Assembly (NCBI GenBank): GCA_050485645.1
Contig: JBJHBT010000006.1
Span: 62,001 to 126,000 of the forward strand
Origin: JBJHBP01 sp050485645
Lineage (GTDB): Bacteria; Pseudomonadota; Gammaproteobacteria; Steroidobacterales; Rariloculaceae
DNA length: 64,000 bases
Direction of reading: 5' to 3'
Position numbers and translations under genes: made by a program
Part shown: in pieces, positions 1 through 8,801 of the stretch
Layout: each line of letters starts with the position of its first letter
Numbering within the stretch: position 1 is the stretch's first letter
The notes under the pieces: generated by a model
The model's database searches: none
Seen by the model: only the letters and a program-made list of their open reading frames with translations
Told to the model about the DNA's origin: nothing

Positions 1-22
1 TTCGGCTGGTGCTGGTCGCGGC

Positions 23-50
23 TGTGATGACTGTCGTGTGATGACTGTCG
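23..50. repeat. 14-bp perfect tandem duplication
   Basis: The unit TGTGATGACTGTCG occurs twice head to tail (23-36 and 37-50) in the non-coding start of the window, downstream of the minus-strand pilZ gene. It looks like a slipped-strand duplication. No function is visible. Confidence 0.8.
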
Positions 51-74
51 CGGGCCTTCTGCCTTTATGCTATG

Positions 75-93
75 CGTAGCCTTCATGGCTACG
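75..93 (-). terminator. Possible weak hairpin after pilZ
   Basis: CGTAGCC (75-81) and GGCTACG (87-93) form a 7-bp stem with a 5-nt loop just beyond the pilZ stop codon. There is no T tract in the minus direction, so a rho-independent terminator is doubtful; it could only stabilise the mRNA end. Confidence 0.3.
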
Positions 94-109
94 GCTACAG
101 CACGGCTTC

Positions 110-448
110 TTACAGCGTGTGCGTCGGCTTGTCGCCGCCCAGTGCGCCAGCCAGATAGTTCTCGATACGTTTCTGGGTATTGCCCTGGTCCTGCTCGCTG
201 AACTGCACGCCGATCCCCGCGGTACGTTTGCCCTGCGCGCCTTTGGGTGTGATCCAGATGACTCGCCCGGCGACGGGGATTTTTTCTTCCTCGCCCATCA
301 GATTCAGGAGCATGAATACTTCGTCACCGAGTTTGTAGCTCGAATTGGTAGGAATGAACAGGCCGCCGTTCCTGATGAACGGCATGTAGGCAAGGTACAG
401 CGCACTCTTGTCCTTGATGGTCAGAGTCAGCAGACCGGGTTTACTCAC
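110..448 (-). CDS. pilZ: PilZ-domain protein, type IV pilus assembly type
   Basis: This 112-aa protein is a single PilZ domain, the short form needed for type IV pilus biogenesis and twitching in Pseudomonas and Xanthomonas. It carries the core strands with the conserved pattern GIGVQF near residues 78-83, but I do not see the RxxxR and (D/N)xSxxG residues that bind cyclic di-GMP, as is usual for this pilus subtype. Its start overlaps the stop of holB by 4 bp, and the order pilZ-holB-tmk-mltG-pabC-fabF-acpP-fabG matches that known in Pseudomonas aeruginosa, which supports the name. It is the last visible gene of the operon. Confidence 0.9.
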   Translation of the reverse strand: MSKPGLLTLTIKDKSALYLAYMPFIRNGGLFIPTNSSYKLGDEVFMLLNLMGEEEKIPVAGRVIWITPKGAQGKRTAGIGVQFSEQDQGNTQKRIENYLAGALGGDKPTHTL

Positions 449-1503
449 GTTGCCTCTCTCGTCCTGTTAGCCGATGAACGCCGGCTTGCCGGTGACAGCC
501 CCTGCAACAGCACACCCAGCGACAGCTCCAGATTCATTCCGGTGCCGAATTGGCCGAGCAGCGTTTGCGCGGCGTCGAGCTGATCGAGCAGATTGCGCAG
601 TGTCAGCGCCGACCAGGGATTATGCAACCCGTCCGCCGAACCGTCTGTGACCTGGGTCGTACCCGGCGCCACGCGGCTGCGGATCGCGGCGTGCAGACGC
701 CGAATCAGCCACCGTAGTGCGCGTTCTCCATCAGCATTCAGCCATCGCCCGGCCACCGTCAACGGGTCCGATTTCATATTAGAAATATCTTTAATATCTG
801 TCTCTAGTGTATTGATAAACTGTGATATTTCTTCGTCATACCATTCGCTCGCCAATAATGGGCTGCCACCCGCCAACGCCAGCACCCGTTCCGGCGTGGA
901 ACCACCCAGCCAGCGTACGGCGACATCCTGTGCCGGGCGCGCAATGAGCAACTGCTGACAGCGGCTGCGGATCGTGGCCGGCAGACGTCCTGGCTGATGG
1001 CTGATCAGCACGATCCACGTCTGTCCCGTGGGTTCCTCCAGCGTCTTCAGCAGCGCGTTGGCAGCCGCGGTGGTCATGGCTTCGGCCGGCTCCAGAATCA
1101 TGACCTTCGCGCCGCCGCGCAGGCTCTTGAGTGACAGCGCGGCGCTTGCATCGCGGATCTGGTCAACGCTGATGGTGCGCTTGTCATCCAGGGGAAAGGT
1201 CAGTCGCAGATCCGGATGCGTATCGGCCGGTGCCTTGCGCAGCTGGTCGAACACGCCCGCCTGTTCACAGGAGAGCGCCTGTGGCGCGCAGGCCTGTTGC
1301 TCGCCGCTCAGCAGTTGGTGTGCCAGGACCATGGCGAGATTCAGCTTCCCGGTACCGGGTGGTCCCGCGATCAACCATGCATGGCCCAGTCCCCGTGTCT
1401 CATGGGCTCTGAGTAGCGACTCCAGTGAGTCTCGCAGCCACGGACACAGGTGCGTGGTTGCCGTGCGGTACGCTGATGCGGGCGCCTCTGAAGGCTCACT
1501 CAT
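445..1503 (-). CDS. holB: DNA polymerase III subunit delta prime
   Basis: The 352-aa product is the delta-prime clamp-loader subunit, which helps load the sliding clamp on DNA. A P-loop-like GPPGTGK lies at residues 47-53, but it is followed by Leu rather than Ser/Thr, consistent with delta prime not hydrolysing ATP. LLKTLEEP (151-158) and the SRC motif (180-182), typical of clamp-loader proteins and acting in trans on neighbouring ATP sites, are present. Both ends overlap neighbours by 4 bp (pilZ and tmk), so the genes are translationally coupled. The C-terminal collar region is less conserved. The assignment is firm. Confidence 0.95.
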   Translation of the reverse strand: MSEPSEAPASAYRTATTHLCPWLRDSLESLLRAHETRGLGHAWLIAGPPGTGKLNLAMVLAHQLLSGEQQACAPQALSCEQAGVFDQLRKAPADTHPDLRLTFPLDDKRTISVDQIRDASAALSLKSLRGGAKVMILEPAEAMTTAAANALLKTLEEPTGQTWIVLISHQPGRLPATIRSRCQQLLIARPAQDVAVRWLGGSTPERVLALAGGSPLLASEWYDEEISQFINTLETDIKDISNMKSDPLTVAGRWLNADGERALRWLIRRLHAAIRSRVAPGTTQVTDGSADGLHNPWSALTLRNLLDQLDAAQTLLGQFGTGMNLELSLGVLLQGLSPASRRSSANRTREAT

Positions 1504-2141
1504 GGATTCACCGCCTCCGGTGACGCCAGCAGCTCGTCAAGACAGGCGACGATGTCGCGCTGCACCTGTTCCAGGGAGGGCGTGGCGTCGATGATGCGAA
1601 TGCGCTGCGGATGGCGTGCCGCCAGTCGCAGGTAGCCATCGCGTACGCGATCGAGGAACTCGATCCCCTCCTTCTCGAAGCGGTCGAGCACCCGATCACC
1701 GATCCGGGCAAGCCCCGTTGCGGCCGGCGCATCCAGCAACAGCGTGAGATCCGGCTCCAGGCCACGCTGCACCGACGTCACAAGACAGGCCAGCAGCGTC
1801 TCGTTCACACCCCTGCCGGCGCCCTGATAGGCGTGGGTTGCATCGGTGAATCGGTCGCAGACCACCCAGACGCCGCGCGCCACCGCCGGGCGGATCACGG
1901 CATCCAGATGCTGGGCGCGCGCGGCAAACATCAGCAAGGTTTCGGCATCGGCACTCAGTGGTTCCGTGTGCTCGCCGAGCAGCAGTTCACGGAGCTTCTC
2001 ACCCAGCAGCGTGCCGCCGGGTTCGCGCGTAACCCGTACGGACAGCCCGTTCTGCCGCAGGTAATCGGCGACGAATGCCAGCTGGGTGGATTTGCCCACG
2101 CCTTCCACACCTTCCAGTGTAATGAACCTGCCTGCGTTCAT
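1500..2141 (-). CDS. tmk: Thymidylate kinase
   Basis: This 213-aa cytosolic enzyme phosphorylates dTMP to dTDP in dTTP synthesis. The P-loop GVEGVGKST is at residues 11-19, the DRF motif that binds the substrate phosphate at 96-98, and the following TDATHAYQGAGR segment is typical. The Arg-rich lid region follows near residues 145-160. Length is normal for the family. It overlaps mltG upstream and holB downstream by 4 bp each, so all are likely made from one message. Confidence 0.97.
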   Translation of the reverse strand: MNAGRFITLEGVEGVGKSTQLAFVADYLRQNGLSVRVTREPGGTLLGEKLRELLLGEHTEPLSADAETLLMFAARAQHLDAVIRPAVARGVWVVCDRFTDATHAYQGAGRGVNETLLACLVTSVQRGLEPDLTLLLDAPAATGLARIGDRVLDRFEKEGIEFLDRVRDGYLRLAARHPQRIRIIDATPSLEQVQRDIVACLDELLASPEAVNP

Positions 2142-3169
2142 TGGGCCATGCTGCGTCGGCGTTCCAGATAGCGCTGCACGGCACGATTGTGTTCGTCCAG
2201 CGTTGCCGAAAAATAGTGGCTGCCATCGGGCAGTCCCGTGGCAACGAAATACAGCGCCTCCCCATCCTCGGGATTCAAGGCGGCTTCGATGGCGGCACGT
2301 CCCGCCAACGCGATCGGCGTGGGCGGCAAGCCGAATCGTGTGTAGGTATTGTATGGCGTATCGCGGGCAAGATCGGCACTTCGCAGCCGGTCCTGAAAGT
2401 CATCGCCCAGTCCATAGATGACGGTGGGGTCGGTCTGAAGGCGCATCCGCAGCTGCAGGCGGCGGTGAAACACGCCGGAGATCTGACGACGTTCCGACGC
2501 CAGTCCGGTTTCCTTCTCGATGATGGAAGCCAGCGTCAATGCTTCGTAGGGATGGTTGAGCGCGGCGGCGTCCTCGCTGCGATTCTCCCATGCATGCTGC
2601 AGAACCCTCTCCAGCGCCGCATGTGCCTGGCGCAGCAGATCCACATCAGTGGTACCCCGGGCGAACCGGTAGGTGTCCGGGAAGAACTGCCCCTCGGGAT
2701 GCACATCCGGTTTGCCGAGCGCGGTCATGATTTCTTCGGGCGACAATACGCTGGCTGAGATCGCCGGATGTGCTCTGAGTGCCATCAGCATGTCGCTGAA
2801 CCGCCACCCTTCGACCACGGTGATGGTGTGCAGGAATACTTCGCCCTGAACAAGCCTGTCGAGCAATGTCACCGGTGTCAGGCCGGGCTGGAGGTGATAC
2901 TCCCCAGCCCGGATGCGGACTGCGTCGCCACTCAGCCGCCCGTAGAGCCGCAGAACCCGAGGATGTTTCAGCAGCCCGCGTTCAGCCAGGTCGTCGGCCA
3001 CGCGTGACCATGACGTGCCGGGCGCCACCTCCAGCCATTCGCCCTGTGCAGACAGCGCCAGTGGCGTGTGCAGATCGCGCCACAGTGCCCAGGCCGTGAT
3101 GGATGCCGCGGCCAGCGCAGCCAGTGCAATGACCGCAACCGTCCAGGCAAGCCGGCGCATGGCCGTCAT
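2138..3169 (-). CDS. mltG: Endolytic murein transglycosylase MltG
   Basis: This 343-aa inner-membrane protein cuts nascent glycan strands and so sets peptidoglycan chain length. One membrane segment lies near residues 8-30, then a LysM-like region and the YceG catalytic domain. The catalytic Glu is in IIEKETG at residue 218, the same number as in the Escherichia coli enzyme. The gene order pabC-mltG-tmk-holB is widely conserved. The stop overlaps the tmk start by 4 bp. A 54-bp gap separates it from pabC. Confidence 0.95.
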   Translation of the reverse strand: MTAMRRLAWTVAVIALAALAAASITAWALWRDLHTPLALSAQGEWLEVAPGTSWSRVADDLAERGLLKHPRVLRLYGRLSGDAVRIRAGEYHLQPGLTPVTLLDRLVQGEVFLHTITVVEGWRFSDMLMALRAHPAISASVLSPEEIMTALGKPDVHPEGQFFPDTYRFARGTTDVDLLRQAHAALERVLQHAWENRSEDAAALNHPYEALTLASIIEKETGLASERRQISGVFHRRLQLRMRLQTDPTVIYGLGDDFQDRLRSADLARDTPYNTYTRFGLPPTPIALAGRAAIEAALNPEDGEALYFVATGLPDGSHYFSATLDEHNRAVQRYLERRRSMAQ

Positions 3170-3223
3170 GGCACCGGTATCCGCGGCGAACGGTGCGGGG
3201 CTGTCGCGGGGTGGTCGGGCATG

Positions 3224-4066
3224 TCAGTCAATCCGTTTGCCCTCGGGTTCCATGCAGCCCAGCTCACGCATCAATGTGCGCGCCAGGTCGCCGATCCGGA
3301 TGGTCTGTGTGTCGAGCTGCCGAACAGGCCAGATGCCGAACACGGCGTTGGTCAGAAAAATTTCGTCGGCACGCTGAAGGTCCACGGGATGAAGTTCGGC
3401 CGTTGTGGTGCGGATGCCAAGTCGCGCTGCCCGTTCCAGCACGGCACGACGCATCACGCCACATACACCGCTGTGCGAAAGATCGGGTGTCAGCAATCCG
3501 CCATCGCGTACCATGAACAGGTTGCAGGCAACACCGCTCACCACCAGTCCCTGTTCGTCAAGCAACAGGCCCTCCTCCGCATCCTTCTCCGACAGCGCTT
3601 GCCAGGCCAGCACCTGTTCAAGGCGGCACAGGTGCTTCATGCCCGCCAACGCGGGGTTTCGCCCCAGTCGGACATCCAGGGTCGCGACCCGCACGCCCTG
3701 AGTGTAGTGCGACAGTGGATGGTCGGGCCAGTCGCTGATACCGATGATTGTTGTCGGAATCTGGGGTTGCGGAATCCGGTAACCGCGCAGTCCGGTGCCC
3801 CGGGTGACGATGAGCTTGATGACGTATCGCCCCTGCGGCGGGCAGAGCGACAGGACTTCGCGTTCGATGGCGGTCACGTCCAGCGGAATCTGAAGTCTCC
3901 GGCAGCCTTTGGCAAGCCGCTGCATATGCAGCTCCAGCCGCTGGACCTGGCCGTTGCAGGCCGCCATGGTCTCGAACAGACCATCGCCGTAAGCCAGCCC
4001 TCGATCGCTGGGGTCGAGTCCCGTCGCTTCACCATTGACCAGCCAGACGGGCGTGCGCAGCGTCAT
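3224..4066 (-). CDS. pabC: Aminodeoxychorismate lyase
   Basis: The 280-aa product is a class IV PLP enzyme that splits 4-amino-4-deoxychorismate into p-aminobenzoate and pyruvate in folate synthesis. The N-terminal DRGLAYGDGLFET segment is a class IV hallmark, and the PLP Lys is in GMKHLCRLEQ at residue 144. The later segment GVCGVMRR (near residues 210-217) matches the cofactor phosphate loop. D-amino-acid or branched-chain aminotransferases share the fold, but the position between fabF and mltG favours PabC. Confidence 0.93.
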   Translation of the reverse strand: MTLRTPVWLVNGEATGLDPSDRGLAYGDGLFETMAACNGQVQRLELHMQRLAKGCRRLQIPLDVTAIEREVLSLCPPQGRYVIKLIVTRGTGLRGYRIPQPQIPTTIIGISDWPDHPLSHYTQGVRVATLDVRLGRNPALAGMKHLCRLEQVLAWQALSEKDAEEGLLLDEQGLVVSGVACNLFMVRDGGLLTPDLSHSGVCGVMRRAVLERAARLGIRTTTAELHPVDLQRADEIFLTNAVFGIWPVRQLDTQTIRIGDLARTLMRELGCMEPEGKRID

Positions 4067-4109
4067 CGCGGAGGACCGTGAACCACGCTTGCGGGGGGTC
4101 GCGCCGGTT

Positions 4110-5351
4110 TCACTCCGCGCGTTTGAAAATCACTGTGCCGTTGGTTCCGCCGAAGCCGAACGAGTTCGACAGCCCCACTTCCAGCTTTGCTTCGCGTGCG
4201 GTGTTCGGTGTGTAATCGAGGTCGCACTGTGGATCCTGATTTTCCAGGTTGACCGTCGGCGGGATCACCTGATCGCGCAGGGCGAGAATGGTGAAGATGG
4301 CTTCCGCCACGCCGGCGGCACCGATCATGTGCCCGGTGGTGGACTTGGTGGAGCTGACCGCGATCTGCCTGGACGCGCTGCCGAAGGCGTTCTTGATCGC
4401 CACGGTTTCGGCCAGATCACCCAGTGGCGTCGAGGTGCCATGGGCGTTCAGGTAGTCGACATCTTCGGGCGCGATACCGGCATCGGCCAGTGCGTTGCGC
4501 ATGCACAGTTCCGCACCCTGCCCCCGCTCCGGTGGCGCCGTGATGTGGTAAGCATCCGAACTCATGCCGAAGCCGATCAGCTCCGCGTAAATCGTGGCAC
4601 CGCGTGCCTTCGCGTGTTCGTACTCCTCAAGAATGACGGAACCGGCGCCGTCGCTGAGCACAAACCCGTCACGGTCGCGATCCCACGGGCGGCTGGCGCG
4701 TGCGGGATCGTCGTTGCGTGTGGACAGCGCGCGGGCGGCACAGAAGCCGGCCATGCCGAGCGGTGTGGCGGCATGCTCGGCGCCACCGGCGACCATGACA
4801 TCGGCGTCGCCGTACTGAATCAGGCGCGCGGCGAGGCCAATGCAATGCGTGGAAGTGGTACAGGCGGTGACCACCGCAAGATTGGGGCCGGTCATGCCGT
4901 ACATGATCGAAACATGTCCGGAAATCATGTTGCTGATCGTGCCGGGCACGAAGAACGGCGTAATGCGCCTGGGGCCGGCGGTCATCAGCTTTTCGTGATT
5001 GGTTTCGATGGTCTGGATGCCGCCGATGCCGGTGCCCATCGCCACACCGTAACGGTGTGCCGTACCTTCGCTGACCTCGATGCCCGAGTCGGCGATCGCC
5101 TGTCGGGCGGACGCGATGCCATAGTGCATGAACAGATCGACCTTGCGAGCCTCTTTCTGTTCCATGTACTCCGTGACATCGAAGTCGCGGATCAACCCGG
5201 CGATGCGCGTGGTCAGCGCACTGGAGTCGAAATTGTCCAGTGCACCGATGCCGCTCACGCCTTCGCGAACGTTGCGCCACGCCAGATCCACGGTGTTACC
5301 CACCGGAGAGATCAGCCCCAAACCGGTTACGACGACCCGTCGTCTCGACAC
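4110..5351 (-). CDS. fabF: Beta-ketoacyl-ACP synthase II
   Basis: This 413-aa condensing enzyme elongates acyl-ACP with malonyl-ACP in type II fatty-acid synthesis. The thiolase-fold catalytic triad is visible: Cys164 in TACTTSTHC, His in NAHGTSTPLGD near 304, and His in STTGHMIGAAG near 341. The C-terminal SFGFGGTNG glycine loop is present. It follows acpP by 71 bp and precedes pabC, the standard fab order. FabB is excluded by the motif set and the neighbourhood. Confidence 0.97.
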   Translation of the reverse strand: MSRRRVVVTGLGLISPVGNTVDLAWRNVREGVSGIGALDNFDSSALTTRIAGLIRDFDVTEYMEQKEARKVDLFMHYGIASARQAIADSGIEVSEGTAHRYGVAMGTGIGGIQTIETNHEKLMTAGPRRITPFFVPGTISNMISGHVSIMYGMTGPNLAVVTACTTSTHCIGLAARLIQYGDADVMVAGGAEHAATPLGMAGFCAARALSTRNDDPARASRPWDRDRDGFVLSDGAGSVILEEYEHAKARGATIYAELIGFGMSSDAYHITAPPERGQGAELCMRNALADAGIAPEDVDYLNAHGTSTPLGDLAETVAIKNAFGSASRQIAVSSTKSTTGHMIGAAGVAEAIFTILALRDQVIPPTVNLENQDPQCDLDYTPNTAREAKLEVGLSNSFGFGGTNGTVIFKRAE

Positions 5352-5422
5352 GGTTTATACCTCAACATGATGGACTTTCGGGAAATCCGGCGTAAGCGCG
5401 CCGGACTCCTGGTCGAGATGAC

Positions 5423-5665
5423 TCAGGATTCGCTCTGCTTGGCCAGAATGTAGTCGATGGCCTGCTGGACGGTCGTGATCTTTTCAGCGTCTTCGTCCGG
5501 GATCTCCGTCTCGAACTCTTCTTCCAGCGCCATGACCAGCTCAACGGTGTCCAAAGAGTCTGCACCCAGGTCGTCGACGAACGAGGCATCGTTCTTGATT
5601 TCGTCGGCTTTGAGGCCGAGCTGCTCAGCAATGATCCCTCTGACTTGCTCTTCGACACTGCTCAT
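5423..5665 (-). CDS. acpP: Acyl carrier protein
   Basis: This 80-aa acidic helical protein carries acyl chains on a 4'-phosphopantetheine arm. The modified Ser is Ser37 in DLGADSLDTVE. Length and motif are typical of primary-metabolism ACP. A good Shine-Dalgarno site (AAGGGG) lies upstream. The 163-bp gap to fabG suggests that acpP has its own promoter, although I see only a weak TACAAT-like -10 (minus, 5727-5732) without a convincing -35. Confidence 0.98.
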   Translation of the reverse strand: MSSVEEQVRGIIAEQLGLKADEIKNDASFVDDLGADSLDTVELVMALEEEFETEIPDEDAEKITTVQQAIDYILAKQSES

Positions 5666-5828
5666 TTGTGTGATACCCCTTATGAATTGACAGGCCGGAC
5701 CAATCGGCCCGGCCGGCGTGGCGCGTATTGTATTGGAATCAATCGGGTCATTCTACAAGAATGCCCGCGATAGCCGACCGTCGCGCCCCCGCCCGGTCCG
5801 GCCATCGCCGACCACCCGTCTGATCCGG

Positions 5829-6599
5829 TCATGGCATATACATTCCGCCGTTGACATTCAGGGTCTCGCCGGTGATGTAGGTGGCGAAATCCGAGGCCAG
5901 AAACAGCGTTGCGGCGGCGATATCCTGCACCGTGCCCAGACGCCCCGTCGGAATCTGCGCACGCAGCGCATCGACCTGATTCTGGTCGAGCGCCCGCGTC
6001 ATGTCCGTTTCGATGAAACCCGGTGCGATGGCATTCACGGTGATGCCACGCGAAGCCACCTCACGGGCCAGCGACTTGGTGAAACCGAGAATACCCGCCT
6101 TGGAGGCGGCGTAGTTCGTCTGGCCCGGGTTGCCGGTGAGTCCGACAACGGACGCGATGTTCACGATACGGCCGTGTCGAGCCTTCATCATGCTGCGCAG
6201 GCATGCTCTGGACAGTCGGAAGATCGAGGTGAGATTCGTCGCCAGAACAGTGTCCCACTCCTCGTCGCGCATGCGCATCAGGAGGTTGTCGCGTGTCACG
6301 CCGGCATTGTTAACCAGAATCTGCGGATGTCCCTCATTGGCGGCCAGATCGTCCATCAGCGCCTGCACGGACGCCGGATCGGACACATCGAGCACCGTGC
6401 CCCGCCCTTTGCCGCCGGCCTGCTGCAGACGTGCCGTGATGGCCGCGGCCCCTTCAGCCGTCGTGGACGTGCCCACCACCCGCGCGCCCTGCGCGGCCAA
6501 TGCATCGGCAATCGCCCCGCCGATGCCGCGTGTAGCGCCTGTCACGAGCGCGGAGCGGTCCGCTATGCCGGACCATGCAGTAATCGAGGTGGAATTCAT
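5829..6599 (-). CDS. fabG: 3-oxoacyl-ACP reductase
   Basis: This 256-aa short-chain dehydrogenase reduces beta-ketoacyl-ACP with NADPH. The nucleotide loop GATRGIGG is at residues 21-28, NNAG near 97-100, Ser150, and the catalytic Tyr163 and Lys167 in YAASK. It heads the fab cluster; fabD, fabH and plsX, which often precede it, are not here, as the DNA beyond 6.6 kb is a divergent gsp operon. SDR paralogues are common, but the fabG-acpP-fabF order makes the role clear. Confidence 0.96.
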   Translation of the reverse strand: MNSTSITAWSGIADRSALVTGATRGIGGAIADALAAQGARVVGTSTTAEGAAAITARLQQAGGKGRGTVLDVSDPASVQALMDDLAANEGHPQILVNNAGVTRDNLLMRMRDEEWDTVLATNLTSIFRLSRACLRSMMKARHGRIVNIASVVGLTGNPGQTNYAASKAGILGFTKSLAREVASRGITVNAIAPGFIETDMTRALDQNQVDALRAQIPTGRLGTVQDIAAATLFLASDFATYITGETLNVNGGMYMP

Positions 6600-6787
6600 G
6601 TCTAACCGGGCAGGATAATGGAGGCCGCATTATAGCGGCGTCCGGTCGGGCCACGCCAACGGCGGGGGCGCCGGAGAATCGCCCCGAACGGCAGCGTTAC
6701 GACGTTGCGCTACCGGGAAATATGTTATCTTGAGTCGGTTCTGTCCGGAGCGATCGCCGGCGAGCCGGCAACGAGGAGGCAACGACA

Positions 6788-7231
6788 ATGTCGCGTAAAT
6801 TCTTTTCCCGATCCAGGCAGCCGCGAGGGGGGGGCCAGCGCGGTTTCACGCTGATCGAGATCATGGTGGTGGTGGTGATCATCGGTCTGCTGGCAGCGAT
6901 TGTAGTGCCCAATCTGGCCGGCTATACGGACACGGCGGCGATCAATCGTGCCAAGTCGGATATCAGCCGCCTGGAAAGCCAGCTGGCATTGTTCCGTATG
7001 GACAACTACCGCTACCCCACTACCGAGGAAGGATTGCAGCTGCTGGTCACCGGCAACCGTGACGGTGGCCGCCAGTACCTGCAACGCCTCCCTGTTGATC
7101 CATGGAACAACCCCTATCAGTACGTCTATCCGGGCCGTCATGGCGAGTATGACCTGTACTCGTTCGGCGCCGACGGGCGCGACGGCGGTGAAGGCATCAA
7201 TGCGGTCATCGGCAACTGGGACCTGGACTAG
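6788..7231 (+). CDS. gspG: Type II secretion major pseudopilin GspG
   Basis: This 147-aa prepilin forms the pseudopilus shaft of the type II secretion system, which pushes folded proteins through the outer membrane. A basic leader ends in RG, followed by FTLIEIMVVVVIIGLLAAI: prepilin peptidase cleaves before Phe, and Glu at mature position 5 is present. The C-terminal half has the calcium-site Asp-rich segment (DLYSFGADGRDGG). A strong ribosome site AGGAGG (6774-6779) lies 8 nt before the ATG. It opens the operon gspG-N. Confidence 0.96.
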   Translation: MSRKFFSRSRQPRGGGQRGFTLIEIMVVVVIIGLLAAIVVPNLAGYTDTAAINRAKSDISRLESQLALFRMDNYRYPTTEEGLQLLVTGNRDGGRQYLQRLPVDPWNNPYQYVYPGRHGEYDLYSFGADGRDGGEGINAVIGNWDLD

Positions 7232-7769
7232 ACAGCTGCCCGCGCGTACCCGCGGATTCACGCTGCTCGAGCTGCTGATCGTCGTCACGATCATCGGGCT
7301 CCTCGCCGGTGTTGCCGTCCTGTCGGTGGGCGTTCTTGGCGCCGATCGTGACATGGAGCGTGAACTGCAGCGGCTGAGCAGTCTCACCGAACTGGTTCGC
7401 GAGGAAAGTCTGATGCAGGGCCGCGACTACGGCCTGATGTTGTCGCGTTCCGGATACCGCTTCTATCTGTTCGACTACAGTCAGCAGGCTTGGCTGCAGC
7501 CGCCTGACGATCGGCTGTTGCGGCCGCGGGCACTGCCGGAAGGGATGGAACTGTCGCTGGACATGGAAGGCCAGGAGGTCGTGCTGCGCCAGGACGCCGA
7601 GATCCAGTTCATGGAAACGCCCCAGCCGCAGATTGTGCTGATGTCCAGCGGCGAGGTCACGCCGTTCCGGATCACGCTGGAGCGACCGTTCACGCCCGGC
7701 CACATGACGCTGGACGTTGCGATGGACGGCACGACGGAAACCGCCGAACATGACTTCGACAGACGCTGA
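7200..7769 (+). CDS. gspH: Type II secretion minor pseudopilin GspH
   Basis: This 189-aa product has a prepilin leader ending in RG, then FTLLELLIVVTIIGLLAG, so it is a pseudopilin cleaved before Phe with Glu at position 5. The start chosen is the ATG at 7200, inside gspG (32-bp overlap), since the next in-frame codons give only CTG. Position between gspG and gspI and length agree with GspH, which caps the pseudopilus base with I, J and K. Sequence beyond the helix is divergent, as usual. Confidence 0.9.
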   Translation: MRSSATGTWTRQLPARTRGFTLLELLIVVTIIGLLAGVAVLSVGVLGADRDMERELQRLSSLTELVREESLMQGRDYGLMLSRSGYRFYLFDYSQQAWLQPPDDRLLRPRALPEGMELSLDMEGQEVVLRQDAEIQFMETPQPQIVLMSSGEVTPFRITLERPFTPGHMTLDVAMDGTTETAEHDFDRR

Positions 7770-8196
7770 AATTTCCCGCTGCCGCGGCTTCACGCTGCTC
7801 GAAGTGATGATCGCCCTGGTCATCGTGTCATTGGGCATGATGGCCGTGCACACGCAGGTCAATCGCTACGTCACCGGCGCCATCTACATGGAGGAAAAGA
7901 ACCTCGCCAGCTGGATCGCAACCAACAGGATTACCGAGCTTCGTGTACGTGGCGACTGGCCTGATATCGGTGTCAACGACGATGAAGTCGAGTTCTCTTC
8001 GCGTCAATGGCTGATCCGCACCGAAGTCACCGAAACGCCGGTCGAGAACATCCGCCGCATCGATGTCGATATCTACCTTGCCGACAACCCCGATCGGTTG
8101 GTGCACCGCGTTTCCGGCATGGTAGCGCCCCCTGCCCCGCCGAATTTCCCACCCGTTCAATGGATGGCGCCTGTCAGTGCGCCGGGCGAAGGCTGA
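7750..8196 (+). CDS. gspI: Type II secretion minor pseudopilin GspI
   Basis: This 148-aa protein starts MTSTDAEISRCRG and continues with FTLLEVMIALVIVSLG, a cleavable pseudopilin helix with Glu at position 5. The ATG at 7750 overlaps the gspH stop by 20 bp; an upstream in-frame ATG at 7717 would add 11 residues without need. GspI forms the tip complex with J and K. The EEKNLASWIATNRITE segment is a common GspI signature. Confidence 0.92.
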   Translation: MTSTDAEISRCRGFTLLEVMIALVIVSLGMMAVHTQVNRYVTGAIYMEEKNLASWIATNRITELRVRGDWPDIGVNDDEVEFSSRQWLIRTEVTETPVENIRRIDVDIYLADNPDRLVHRVSGMVAPPAPPNFPPVQWMAPVSAPGEG

Positions 8197-8801
8197 TGCA
8201 ACAGCGCGGCTTCACGCTGATTGAACTGCTGGTCGCGGTTGCCATCCTTGCCGTCATCGGTGTGATAGCGATGGTCGGTCTGATACAGGTCATCGACCAG
8301 CAAAGTGCCGCGCGGGAACGCACCGATCGCTGGCGCGAAGTGCAGTTCGCTATGCGCGTCGTGATGCAGGATCTGGCGCAGATCCATCCGCGCCCGACGC
8401 GCGATGAATCCGGCCAGACGCGCCAGCCCGCCGTGCTCGCAAGCCCCAACGCCCAGTTCGCGCTGGAGTTCAGCCGTGGCGGCTGGACCAACCCGGCCGG
8501 CTTCAGTCGCGGATCGGTGCTGCGGGTGGCCTATCACTGGGAAGTCGACACCCTGGTGCGGTTCTACTGGCCGGTCACGGATCGCACGATGTCCACCCCG
8601 CCGGTGCGACAGGATCTGTTGCAGGGGGTGGAGGACGTTCAGATCCAGTTTCTGGATGGTAGCGGGCAATGGCACCGCGAGTGGCCACCCCTCGATGCCG
8701 GCGAACCCCAGCGTCTCATCATGAGACCCGTTGCCATTGAAGTGCTGCTGGAGGTTGATGGTCTGGGACGAATCTGGCGGCTGGTGGAGACCGGCGTATG
8801 A
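8196..8801 (+). CDS. gspJ: Type II secretion minor pseudopilin GspJ
   Basis: This 201-aa protein begins MQQRG then FTLIELLVAVAILAVIG, a very short leader and standard pseudopilin helix. The start ATG overlaps the gspI stop in a TGATG junction, so translation is coupled. The R-x-QFAMRVVMQDLAQI segment and the beta-rich C-terminus fit GspJ, part of the I-J-K tip complex. The order G-H-I-J-K confirms it. Confidence 0.93.
   Translation: MQQRGFTLIELLVAVAILAVIGVIAMVGLIQVIDQQSAARERTDRWREVQFAMRVVMQDLAQIHPRPTRDESGQTRQPAVLASPNAQFALEFSRGGWTNPAGFSRGSVLRVAYHWEVDTLVRFYWPVTDRTMSTPPVRQDLLQGVEDVQIQFLDGSGQWHREWPPLDAGEPQRLIMRPVAIEVLLEVDGLGRIWRLVETGV

Noticed and set aside
110..448. Cyclic di-GMP receptor function for the PilZ protein
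   Set aside because: The RxxxR and DxSxxG residues needed for binding are not visible; the pilus-assembly subtype fits better.
4035..5453. 472-aa plus-strand open frame across fabF and acpP
   Set aside because: It is antisense to fabF, with no domain; long antisense frames are expected at this GC content.
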